The notes under the pieces were generated by a model. The model was not told where the DNA came from. It did no database searches and worked only from the letters and a program-made list of their open reading frames with translations. Positions 1-11,363 of a stretch of 64,000 nucleotides of DNA are shown one piece after another (position 1 is the first letter of the stretch; each line of letters begins with the position of its first letter). The DNA lies in assembly GCF_004193775.1 (NCBI RefSeq), contig NC_041010.1:496001-560000 (forward strand). The letters run 5' to 3'. The translations under genes and the position numbers were made by a program. The stretch comes from Glycine soja. Its lineage: Eukaryota > Streptophyta > Magnoliopsida > Fabales > Fabaceae.

Positions 1-3000
1 TTTCAGTGGATGGATACCCCATGAGCTTAGTTCCATCCATAATTTCATGTAAGTATTATGGATTGTTGTTTGAAATGCCTATCTGTTTTCTAATGCATAG
101 CTTCAGCAATGTGGTTAATGTGACTCTTTAAATATTAACTAGATACGATGGAAATTCTTTTGAGAACCGTCCTGCTCCTCTTCCGCCGACAGTTACTTCA
201 CCTCCTCCCAGTGGATCTCATAGACGTCATCATTCTGGATCTGGTTCACATAATAAAACACAAGCTTCTGATAATGAAAAATCTAATGGCCATAAGGGTT
301 TGACAGTGGGGGCTGTCATAGGCATTGTTTTAGGTTCAGTACTGGTGGCTGCTATTGTGTTCCTTGCTCTTGTTTTCTGTATCCGAAAGCAAAAGGGGAA
401 GAAAAAGGGTGCAAGAAATTTTAGTGGGAGCCTTCCTCGTGGAGTTATTAATGGTGATTTCCCTTTCTTTTTGTTTCCATATATATATATTATGATTCTG
501 TAATTTGGTTTCTTTGTCAAAATGTAGTTTAAAATGGTATGTGCATTAGTTTACTCCAATCTTTGTTGAATGTTGATATTTGGAGGCACTAAAGGTGGAA
601 ACTATAAAGTAAGGTGTTTATAAGGCCAAATTGAGAGAAATTGGGATTTGGAGCTTTGTATTTGGTGTAAATTCCATGCATAGAGCATTTGCTCCATTAT
701 AGTTTTATAGCATGCTTGGTTTAACGTCAGCTAAGTGTAGATGCATGTCAAGACCAAGGCATTACATTGTAGCATCTGTGTAAACTTGAGATTTGACGTG
801 AATGTGCTGAAAAAATGCCCATATCAAACGTGCAAGCAAACACCCACTTAATTACATCTGTTTTGTATTAAAAATGGTATAGTGGAATTTTTCTTTATTC
901 TCTTACAAAATTCATTTGCATTACCCTTTGAATCTGTTTTTGTAAATGCTCCTTCACTTCATAATCATTACTATTTATTTATTGTTTTGAGCTTAAGGGT
1001 GGTATATATGCATCCTAACCAGTTCAGCTTTTCTTTTGGGTTTTGTGCTTTCAGTAACTCCTCAGATGCAAGAGCAGAGGGTAAAAAGTGCTGCTGTTGT
1101 TACAGATCTCAAGCCTCGTCCAGCAGAAAATGTGACAGTTGAGAGGGTAGCTGTAAAAAGTGGATCTGTAAAGCAGATGAAATCCCCTATAACTTCTACA
1201 TCATACACAGTTGCTTCTCTCCAAAGTGCAACAAATAGCTTTAGTCAAGAATTTATTATTGGTGAAGGTTCTCTTGGCCGAGTTTACAGGGCTGATTTTC
1301 CAAATGGAAAGGTAACCTTTTAGTGTTGCATTTGTTATCAACCTTCCTACTGCATTTTTGGAATTTATTCTTGTTATGTATGGAACAAAAATGCCTATTA
1401 AATTACCAGCTGGATCTTCAATTGGTTGAACCAGTTCTTGATGATTTATAGACATTTTTCTTCATCAGTAATTTTGGTTTTGCTGCATTTTAAATAATGT
1501 TTCTTTTTTCCTCTTTTGTTGTTTTTAACCTTTAATTTGGTTTGAATTTTTAATTTTTTTTATTATCATTATATTTGTAGCATATATGTTGTGCAATCAC
1601 AAGTAATGAAATATTTGGCTTCATAGTGCCTCTTTATTCACTAAGGCTGCACAATGATCCATCTACTCTCTGCCTATCTCTTCATTTTCTTTTTTTATTA
1701 TGGCTATTTTTTATTTTCTTATGAATTTGAACTTGGAGAAAATTATTTTTATCCCTATAAAATAAAAGCTATGGACACTATAATATGTTATTATGCTAAT
1801 GGTTCCGATATTTGCTTATGTTTAGGTAATGGCTATTAAGAAGATCGACAACTCAGCTTTGTCATTACAGGAGGAAGACAATTTTCTTGAAGCTGTTTCA
1901 AATATGTCACGCTTGCGGCACCCAAACATTGTGACATTGGCTGGATATTGTGCAGAGCATGGCCAACGACTTCTAGTTTATGAGTATATAGCAAATGGAA
2001 ATCTGCATGACATGCTCCATTTTGCTGAAGATAGCAGCAAGGATTTGTCTTGGAATGCCCGTGTACGCATAGCACTTGGCACAGCCCGGGCTTTAGAGTA
2101 TGTTTCATTCACATCTGACATATTAAGTCTCTCTTTGGCATGGCCTTGACTGGCTACCCGACCCCCCTGTTTTTCCCTCAAGTAGAGTGAGTTAGCATAT
2201 CACATTCAGGCTAATTTCTTGAGTTATGCTTTGTATGTCAGGTACCTGCATGAAGTGTGCTTGCCTTCTGTTGTACATAGAAATTTCAAATCTGCAAATA
2301 TATTACTTGATGAGGAGCTCAATCCTCACCTGTCTGACTGTGGTTTAGCTGCTTTGACACCAAACACTGAGCGGCAGGTTGGAGAAGAAGCTTTTGTTTC
2401 CTTCATGCACAGCTGAACATTGTTTTTGTATCTTTTATTTCTCACTTCTTTGATTACCATCATTGAGTTTTAACAGGTATCAACTCAGATGGTCGGTTCA
2501 TTTGGTTATAGTGCTCCTGAGTTTGCATTATCTGGAGTATACACTGTAAAAAGTGATGTTTACAGCTTTGGGGTGGTTATGCTGGAACTATTGACTGGTC
2601 GGAAGCCACTTGACAGGTGAGCCTACCATACTTGATGTAAAGAAATCATGTCCATCACTTAAATGTTTATCCTTCATTATTATCTTTCTTTTCTGTATGG
2701 CTTCTTACATTCATTTGTAATTTTTGCAAGTTTAGTTCACGGGTTCGATCAGAGCAGTCACTTGTGAGGTGGGCTACACCACAACTCCATGATATAGATG
2801 CCTTGGCCAAAATGGTTGATCCTACTTTGAACGGCATGTATCCTGCAAAGTCACTGTCACGCTTTGCTGATATCATTGCCCTCTGTGTTCAGGTAAAGCT
2901 TCTCTAATGACCAAATGAACAACAAATGGCTAGCAACTTGTTTTAGTACCTATTCCATTTACTGCACTCGTGCATTTATTTCTGCACTATAGTTTAGTCT

Positions 3001-3984
3001 TTATAATAGGGCAAATGCTAACTGGTACCAAAGGGCATTAGTTAAGGGAAACGAAAGTAGAAATTTTTTATTGAATGAAATGGAGGAGTGCCTCTAGTGT
3101 TATATGTGACAAAAAGTACTGCTCAAGTTTAAGTATTGCTATATGAAACCAAGTGTTGGGCATAAAATACCAACAAAACAATAAGATTCATATAGTAGAC
3201 ATATTAGACAAGGTTAGGAATGAATGCATTAAAGAGAAAGTTGAGGTAGCATCTACTTTAGAAAAAGTGGTAGAATCTTGCCTTACGAGGTATGGACATG
3301 TGTGGAAAAGTCCAACGAGAACGAGGTCCACTAAGAAGACTAGATCAGATGGAGGGTAGTCCTACTACTAGAGGTAAAGGGAAATGCAGAAATTTGGGAC
3401 AAGAGTAAGAATGAGTGCATTAGAGGGAAAGTTGAGGTAGCATGGACAGTCCTGTTAGAGGTAAATGAAAACCGAGAAGAACTATTGGCAAATCTATTAA
3501 GAAGATAATAAAGTTGAATGGATTGTTTATAGACACTATTCACTAGAGAACATCACGGCTTGATTGTTTGATTTGTGTTGCTCATTCCACCTAGTGGGAC
3601 AAAGGTTTGATTGTTGTCAATTTTCATTGTAAAGTAGTAGTACAAGCCATTTGACACTTGCTTTTTCAAGTAATTAAATGCATTCAATAGGGTCTATTTA
3701 ATGCAACCTTAACGGGACCCTTGTAATAATTGGCATTGTTGACCAAATGGTGCACGTAAACTTAGTTGGTGTTGTTGCAATCATCATAATTCTTCAAAAG
3801 ATGTTACTAATGATTTTGATTGTGTGCACAGCCGGAACCCGAATTTCGACCTCCGATGTCTGAGGTGGTGCAAGCATTGGTTCGGTTAGTGCAAAGAGCA
3901 AGTGTGGTTAAAAGACGACCAAGTGAGGAATCTGGTTTTGGTCACAAGACCCCAGACCATGATGCCATGGACATGTCATTTTAA
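1..3984 (+). CDS. STRUBBELIG-RECEPTOR FAMILY (SRF6/7/8-like) leucine-rich-repeat receptor-like pseudokinase, 3' part
   Basis: This is the C-terminal part of a plasma-membrane receptor-like kinase; the 5' end lies outside the window. Inferred coding exons are 1-48, 143-453, 1055-1311, 1826-2097, 2242-2377, 2477-2616, 2736-2892 and 3832-3984, all with GT-AG borders and a continuous frame. In order they encode the end of the ectodomain ([17 protein letters not shown]), a Ser/Pro/His-rich stretch, one membrane span ([20 protein letters not shown]) followed by basic residues, a juxtamembrane region and a kinase domain. The glycine loop reads GEGSLGRVY and the ATP lysine is present (VMAIKK). The catalytic loop is HRNF instead of HRDF, and the metal-binding DFG is DCG. 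Loss of the catalytic Asp predicts little or no phosphotransfer, as is known for STRUBBELIG-type atypical kinases. The C-terminus is HDAMDMSF, followed by taa at 3982-3984. The SRF6/7/8 subgroup is inferred from the activation-segment and tail sequence. Family assignment is secure; the exact paralogue is not. Confidence 0.93.
3090..3470 (+). mobile_element. LINE (non-LTR) reverse-transcriptase C-terminal remnant in SRF intron
   Basis: It lies inside the last intron (2893-3831) of the SRF gene. Plus-strand translation around 3200-3350 gives [15 protein letters not shown], then [16 protein letters not shown] and a short basic run. This matches the conserved end of plant L1-type reverse transcriptase reading frames (RNE.IREKVGVAPI.EKM.E.RLRWFGHV). 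Upstream in another frame, remnants of the 'ETKCWAIK' block are visible around 3145-3170. A second, shorter copy of the KNECI(R/K)xKVEVA block follows at about 3398-3450. Stops and frameshifts show it is dead. It is a fragment only; no poly(A) tail or target-site duplication was identified. Confidence 0.7.
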
Positions 3985-4427
3985 ATGTCATAGTGCCTCT
4001 AGTGATCTTTTGCAATTTTGTGCAGTTTCCCGGCTAAAAAATTACTACTACAAAAACACTGGAAGTAAGGAGTAGAAAAGTTTGTGAAAATGTATCATCA
4101 ATCAAAAACAAATTCTAGATACTAATTACGCGTTGGAATTTTTCACACACCATTTAACACTATGGAAAATAAGCTGTATATTTTAATTGATTTGCCATGC
4201 TGTAATATAATGTAATTTAATTGAAAGTCCATTACTATTATTATTATTATTATTAATATTATTTCTTGCCTTGATGCAAAATAGGTTTTATAAAAAAAAA
4301 AATTGTATTACGAACGAACTTTATGAGTTATAGGCTTTGTTGGCATGCACTGATGAAATTCCAACTACCGACACAATCACATAAAAGGCCTCGGAAAAGG
4401 GAGTGGATGCTATTTGTAATGAGTTGG

Positions 4428-4471
<44 letters not shown>

Positions 4472-6840
4472 GACGGTGCATGCATTTGGACGGGTCCTAC
4501 TTTTTGTTGTTCCCTAATTGTATTCCATTCCCACCCTCTCAATGAAACAAGCATTTGGCGTTTTCCTATCCATTTTTAGCACTTTGTTGTTTTCTTCTTC
4601 TGCATGGCCTTGGAATGATTTTTAATTTACAGATAAGTCCTTTTCCTTTTTAATTAGACCGTGTTTGGGAACCCTTGGGACGTTCACACGGTTCAAAATA
4701 TGAAATGGAGAATTGAAAATTTGTGTAGAAAGCGAGTTTGGTTGGTTCGAACAGATAATCACTCTTGTGATTTCTGGGCCTCAGTGCCATGCCTCAATAA
4801 ACAATTTGGTGAGATTTTATGGTGAATATACGTTACAACTTACAACATGAAGCACACCAATTATAATCGGTTTGATTTCCATGTTTATCTTTTTTTTTTT
4901 TCAATATGATCGATCCTGATCACCCTTTCATTTTTTTAAAGAAAAAACTTTGAATTCATATATAATGTATAATTACACATTACTATGTAGACTCTTCTTC
5001 TACTTTTGTCTTTTTCCCCATTTATTTTGACCTTTTTATGTAGTTTTTTAAGTATCTTTGATTATGTTCATTATATATCTTCTTTATCATATTTTAGATA
5101 AATAAATTAATCAGATGTATAAGATTATAATTTAAATACATATTTTAATAAAAAAATATCAATACTTAGAATTGATCTAATTATTGTCTAAAATTATTGA
5201 AGAATAAAGAACCTTCTCAGTTTGAACTTTAAAGTAATACAAAATTTAAAACTTAAACATGAAAAACGAAGATAATATATGAGGATAAAAACTAAAAAAT
5301 ATGATAAGTTTTTTTATCACGACCAAAAAATTTGGACTTTATGACTAGTAAGAGTTAGAAACATTACCCTACCGAAGCCTATCACATACCCTTTCTTTTT
5401 TATTCAATTCAAAAATACGTGTTTCATTAATATAAACACAGTTTGTTAAGTCTCAATCTCATTATACAAGACAATTTCAGAATTTTGATGATTCTAGAAA
5501 CTTTAACAATATTACATTTAGTTTATAGGAAGCATATCAAGTAAAAGATGATAGTGTGCGTTGAGCAAATTTAAATGGATGATTAAGATTAAAACTAATT
5601 AAAACGATTTTGATAATTTGTGAATAGATGTAAGATTAAAATTTATGCCACTTACCTCTCAAGTTCTCATTAGATAGGCCTCCTATTTTTATTACACTTC
5701 TAAATTTTATGACAATCATGACAAATCATCCTACCAGGAAGCAAAACTTAAGAATGCCAACTTTAGTCATTATTTGAAATGTTATAAACTACTAAAGGGT
5801 GATCTTTTCAACTTAATGATAAAGTATCTAAAATGATACTTGCGGACCAAAACTAATGATGTGGCGTTAGCCATGAACTTGAGAATAGAAATAAGTATCT
5901 CATTATAATAAATTAAGGTGATATAGGAAATAAAAAATTAAATTTGCTTCGCTTCATTCTTTTTCCAAATGATGGAATAAAATATTTGTTCCATTTTATT
6001 ATAAAAAATTACCCAAACAATGAAACGGTACTTTTAATCCATCCGATTCCAACCCATTAGCTCTGTTATATTATAATATATTGTTTCATTCTCTACTACC
6101 AATCCAAACATAACCTAAAATAATTATCAAGTTTCTATTAAAAGAAAAATAGTTTTGCTAAGAAATTCAAGAGATTATTGTTGATACGAAACATAAATTT
6201 TCTCACTAATATAGATGTTTTTACTGTTGTATCAAGATCAGCACAATATAGATGCCATTACTTGCCATCATGTAACGGATAGGAAAATATGATAAGAGAA
6301 GCCCAACTAAGGTCTTGGTGATTGCACTGCACACATTGAAGTGATTTACAACCTCAGGGCCTCAAAACTATAGTCTTGCTCCGGCAGACTGCATTGTGAC
6401 TAAGAAGCACCAATAAGTAAGGAAGCATCCAAGAGGGTAAAAAGGCACCAAACTTTTGAACAGCCACACCCTTGGTGCTGCCTAATCCAATTAAACCATT
6501 GAAAGCCAAAGACAAACTATATTGGTTAAATTCATGAATGAAGGACACTAGGTCATGAATGATGTACAGGTTTATCAGATCCTATGCATGTGAAAGAATT
6601 GAAAAATGAGATTCAACCACCGGAAAACAAGATAAACCTAATCACATGAACGTCAAATTTCGATCATCAAGTTCCTAAGTTCCAACCTTCAACATGGGCA
6701 AAATGGCATAACTTGCCTAACTTATGTAATTAAAACAGACACCTCGTACCAAAGATATTCTCATTGGATCTTTTTATGTTGCTACAGAAATGTTCCTATT
6801 TCCGAGTAAATGAAGCGAAGCACAATAAAAAGTTACAGCC
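3985..6840. other. Intergenic region between SRF and ribosomal protein L4
   Basis: No coding region is supported here. The first about 200 bases are probably SRF 3' UTR. The rest is AT-rich with two ATT-repeat tracts (about 4230-4255 and 4428-4471). Segments around 4655-4730 and 5940-6115 resemble ends of small non-autonomous transposons ('ccgtgtttggga', 'ccaatccaaacataacct'), but I could not pair them convincingly. Bases 6300-6840 are probably L4 3' flank. Confidence 0.6.
4428..4471. repeat. (ATT)n microsatellite
   Basis: About 14-15 uninterrupted ATT units downstream of the SRF gene. Trinucleotide ATT/TTA tracts of this length are typical soybean SSR markers and are likely length-polymorphic. 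Confidence 0.95.
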
Positions 6841-9800
6841 TCAACGATTTATTGGAGTATGCATGCGCTCAACAATTTTGCTCACAGCAGCTCGGGACAT
6901 CACCAATGTATCATGCAGCAAAATGCTGTAGACATTCAAGCCCTACAAAAAAATGTTAAACAAAGGAAATTTCAACATTATTTGTGGTTTATGCACATGA
7001 AAAATCGCCACATAATGATTGTTATGAAATATGGCAGAGCTCGTGGAGGAAGAAAATGATCTGAAAGAAAAATGAAATTGTTTTAATTGAATGAAAAATG
7101 TATACAAATGAGAGCTTATATACTAAGTCCTTATAAACTCTATTTTAGTCATATCTATAATCGATGTGAGATCTCAACACAATCTCTCACCCAGGGATGG
7201 ATGTCTAGACTAGAGTGTGAAGATTGCACTGCAAAAGCTGCGAGCCAGTTTTTTTTTTTTTTTTTTACAATCGAAGTTGAAGTTGACCCAATATCAAATC
7301 TATAATAGGCTCTGCTACCATTCATCTTGAATTTAGGCTAGGCGTAATTAACCCTAAATGCTAGCATCTGCTCATGAAGTGAGGATTACCCAAACCCTTA
7401 TAGCTCTCTACTTTAGCCATATCTATGGTCAATGTGAAATTTCAACAGTAGCTATTGATTATTAATCCATGTATCTGATCCCACCAAGTATAAGGCTTGG
7501 TAAATGTTTTGGCTCCCAGAAGCATAACATAAATTTCAAATGAAATTTACAATGTAAAGTTCCATTTGAGCTATGACAGAAGCAACGTGGATAAAATACA
7601 AACTTACAATGGAGGGAAGTACGTTAACATAGTGTAGATTTTGTGTAGATAATTTTAACTTTTCATCTATAGCGCCATCTACAAGCAGCAGTTTCTTGGT
7701 ATCCTCCATTTGATTGTAATAATTCACAATATTCTTGGTTTTATGTGTGGGAACCGCCAGATCCTCAAAAACAAGAAGCTGTATAAAAAAAAATTACCCA
7801 GAGATTAGTGTACATTAGCATGAAGAAACTCTTATTTAAACATATAATGCAAGAGCAAACCAATAAATAAGGATTACAAACAGTACACACAAGATAATTA
7901 TGGGATAAAAAAAAACTTATGTGAAAAGAGCTAAAAGAATACGCAATCTAGTATATCCCACTAGAATCACGACAAAGGCATTTTGGTAATGTAAACTACA
8001 GCCTATGATGAGGATAGGGATACATGCCCAAAAGAACCATGCAACTCAAACTCACATTAAGAAAGCACTAAAGGACATGACAGCCGACATATATAGTAGC
8101 ATTTCCCTTTTGTGATTTGAATTATTTTCTAGTGTCCAGTACTCCAGTTACACTTCTTTATATGGTTTTACTGTATTATTTAGTCGCATGACTAGCTTGC
8201 CACCTTTTAACAACCAGATTCTATAGTGCCAAGTTTAGCGGGGGCATGTATTTTGAGCATTGCTTAGTAAAGTACAGTTAACATAAAGGGGGCATGTATT
8301 TTGAGCATTGTTTAGTAAAGTACAGTTAACATAAATGATCGCAAGGGACTTTGCACTCAGATGCCATGTGTTAACTCTAGAACCCTGACTCTTTGGTTCC
8401 TACTTAATTCCCCATACACCCAACCACAATTCTGTGAAGATATTGCAGTCTATTTTTTGTCTCTACACATGTGGTGTTCATTTGAAAGAACATCCTGCAG
8501 TTGATTACTTTTAAAATAAATGAAATATGTTAACATTAAATGATATGATTCAAAAGTCAAAGAGGGAATAAAACAAATATGATCGTCAATCAAGAAGGTT
8601 GAGGCTGAGAACATTCATATGAAATATTAAATGCAAACCTACTACACAATGCACTTCACTAAATGATACCTTTAATTTCAATATTTATATCAATATCAAT
8701 AACAAAAGAAACCCTTAAAAGAAATAATAATATCCTGTATCTTGGCAGTTAGGCTGCTAAATCGTTAAATAAACAATATACTTGCATATATTAAAAACAA
8801 AATCTTCCAGAAGTGAAAACTGAAAAATTACACTATATTGACTATTAGCAAGAATGTACACTCATGCAGCAGATAGAATAATTTAGGGAAGGTAACACTT
8901 TTTATTTTTTGATGGTGAGTGGGGACACGGGTTGGGGAGGAGACTTGCCTTTCCTTCTGCTGCACGAGCTGATAAAGCAATCTTCAGCCCTAGACGTCGA
9001 ACCTTCTTATTGACTTTGAAAGCATGGCTTCGGGGCTTAGGGCCATGCATGGTGGCACCACCCCTGAACTGTTACCATTCATTAAGTTTGTTAATTTCAA
9101 CTGCTAAAAATGGACAATAAGAACACAAAAAAATGAGAAGAAAGAAGGAATAAAGATGGACTAGCAAGTAATGAGCAGAATGCTTCACTACCTGAGGCCC
9201 ACGCAATGAACCATGCCTTGCTCTACCAGTTCCCTTTTGATTCCAAGGTTTTCTCCCAGTGCCACTGACCTCACTGATAGTTTTTGTTGAGTGAGTCCCC
9301 TGTTGATCAAATCAGTTATCAATAAGGAAATACATAACATTCTCATGGAGAGTTTTCATAGCTAAATTTAGATCCGCTAGATAAATTATATATCCAAATA
9401 CTGTTTTCAACTAATAAATGAAAAAGCATTGTGGAAACATTTCAAACTTTAAAAAATTGAATAGACATGCCAAATCGTAGTTTTGTCCCAAACCCAAATG
9501 CTTGTCTCCCCCCCCCCCCCCCCAATCCCAATTTCCTATTCAACTCCATCCCCGTAATCAATTTCCGTGCAAATCCAAGTGAAAAAAGGGGGGAAATGAT
9601 TACGTATCTCCATCATTTAACAACAGAATACATCCCACAATTGCTAAGCCAATATAGAAAAAAATCGTCATCTTGCCTAAGAAATACAGCATTTCCACTG
9701 GATTGCACATGTCCAATGACAATGACAAACAAGCATTAAATTTCAAAATATGAAGCAGTCACTACCTGTTGTCGTTTTGCAAGCTGCCACCTAACAACAC

Positions 9801-11363
9801 GATGAATAATGTCCTTCCGAATAGGCAAATCAAAAACATCTCCAGGTAAAACCATATAGCCCTTGTCTTCATTATGAAAGTTGGTTACTGGAATTAAAAG
9901 ATCCTGGCAAAGCCCTACATCATAATCAACCGGATTAATGACAATCTTGGTCTCTTGGATCTTATTGAGACATCAATCAGCACATGCCGCCATAAAGACT
10001 AGACAGTTTGTCATGAAAGACGGTAGGTAGTGAAGAAAACAGAGAAATAATCAAAGATGCACTCAAAATTTTGATTAGTAATAAGGAGAATCCTAACCAG
10101 TGACACTATGGTACATACTACATAGTTTATATGGAAGAGTGTTACTTATGCACCTCCACCAAGATTTCCTGCAACCCCACCATGATTTCCAATAATAACA
10201 AGGTTATGGCCCTACATGCAGTTAAGAACTAGAGAAAGCAATTGCTAACTTACATAGGATATTAAGTATATAATTTTAGTGGAGGACACAAAAGTTAAAC
10301 CTAGCCGCAAATTCCTTTAATTTCAGAGCAGAAGCAGATCATTAAGCATGCATAAAATATTAAGTTCTGACTCGCAGGATCCATTTGAGAACAAAGCTAT
10401 AGAAAATGTCAAGGAATAGTTACATAATGCATTCATTGAATCTAACTTTAGGCATAAACATGTTCTTAAGTTCTGAGTCTTCTGACATGTAATATACATA
10501 GAAATACATTCAGTCAATTAGATCATTGGAGAAAATTATGCATCTTCAACCTATTCATCAGAAGACTGCCAAGAAGTATAACTAAAGAAGAACCCTAAAC
10601 CCTAAAGGAGAATAAAAACATTGACATGGAAGATATTAGTCTAGATCATAGAAAATGGACAAGAACAAAAAATTATCCCATATCTCAATAATCTAAACAA
10701 CACTGGAATGCACACCTGGCTGTCAGTTGATTAATCTCCTTTCAGAAATAAATATCAAAATCAGCAAAATGAAGCACTGGTATATTGTATATTTATGTAC
10801 AAAATCCTAGAAATTATCCTTCATACCAATAGTACGCTCGGATGTTGCCAGAATCTTTTTGGACAATAAATCAGACGGAAATGCACTATCATCATCTCCG
10901 GGAGTTAAAATAGAAGTAGAAAACTGCCGGACCATGGACCCGACCTACATTTAAAAACACTACGCCACATTATTAAAGAATAATCAGTAAACAACCAGCA
11001 TAAGAGAGAACTTCATTGATTAATCCTTCATCCTGAAAGAAATTGCAAATATAGAAGAAAAAACAAATGCAATCGCAATGTACCAAAGAACGATCTGCAG
11101 AAAACATTCTCTCCCCAGATAAACCGCCGCATACATCTGTGTACAAAAATAAAATAATCGTATATATAAATATTCACAAAAGCAAAAACAAATTTCGAAT
11201 TGGCGGCAAATGACAACTCTCTACAATTAAGAAACTACATGAAGGTCTTACCACGTGGTTTATAAATAGAGGCAAACCCAGGTGAATCAAAGTAACATCG
11301 TCCTAGTGAATGCAAGGACCCAGAAGAACAACGTAGGATCCTTTTGGAAATCAACGCTGCCAT
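6841..11363 (-). CDS. Ribosomal protein uL4 (L4), organellar, predicted mitochondrial large subunit
   Basis: Encodes a bacterial-type L4 of about 310 residues, a 23S-binding protein of the large subunit. Coding exons, in order of transcription, are 11363-11252, 11136-11084, 10944-10827, 9914-9766, 9299-9192, 9068-8949, 7778-7608 and 6942-6841. Phases are continuous throughout. The start is ATG at 11363 ([16 protein letters not shown], an Arg/Ser-rich presequence); the end is RMHTPINR plus TGA. L4 signatures are the [19 protein letters not shown] block (about residues 155-175), followed by [20 protein letters not shown], and KLLLVDG with [20 protein letters not shown]. The N-terminal presequence and the closest remembered relatives point to mitochondria rather than plastid. 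Intron 6 (8948-7779) begins with GC, not GT. Intron 7 (7607-6943) holds a TRIM element. A further 5' UTR exon may lie near 11671-11800 (donor CAAAACA|GTAACT), which is less certain. Confidence 0.93.
7060..7447 (-). mobile_element. TRIM (terminal-repeat retrotransposon in miniature) in L4 intron 7
   Basis: Read on the minus strand, two related repeats start at 7447 (TGTTGAAATTTCACATTGAC) and at 7179 (TGTTGAGATCTCACATCGAT). They share a roughly 75-bp 5' segment including ATAGATATG.CTAAA.TAGAG and TATAAGG. Immediately after the first repeat lies TGGTAGCAGAGCC (7320-7308), a near match to the plant initiator-Met tRNA primer-binding site. Just before the second repeat is a purine-rich stretch (GGGTGAGAGATTG). 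LTR-PBS-short non-coding interior-PPT-LTR in about 390 bp is the TRIM layout. The LTRs have diverged considerably, so the insertion is old. Target-site duplication was not established. Confidence 0.72.
8240..8335. repeat. Two-copy 48-bp tandem duplication in L4 intron 6
   Basis: Units 8240-8287 and 8288-8335 (beginning GGGGGCATGTATTTTGAGCA) differ at a single base (gcttag versus gtttag). This is a recent small intronic duplication. Confidence 0.95.
9508..9523. repeat. Poly-C tract (16 C) in L4 intron 4
   Basis: Sixteen consecutive C on the plus strand, or poly-G on the transcribed strand of the L4 pre-mRNA. The exact length may be affected by sequencing slippage. Confidence 0.95.

Noticed and set aside
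4655..6115. Possible large TIR element between 'ccgtgtttggga' and 'ccaatccaaacataac'
   Set aside because: The two ends do not pair beyond a few bases; likely ends of separate decayed elements.
10590..10605. Telomere-like CCCTAAACCCTAAA
   Set aside because: Only two units in an intron; chance or an interstitial relic too short to matter. The same holds for the TTTAGGG-like pair near 32838.
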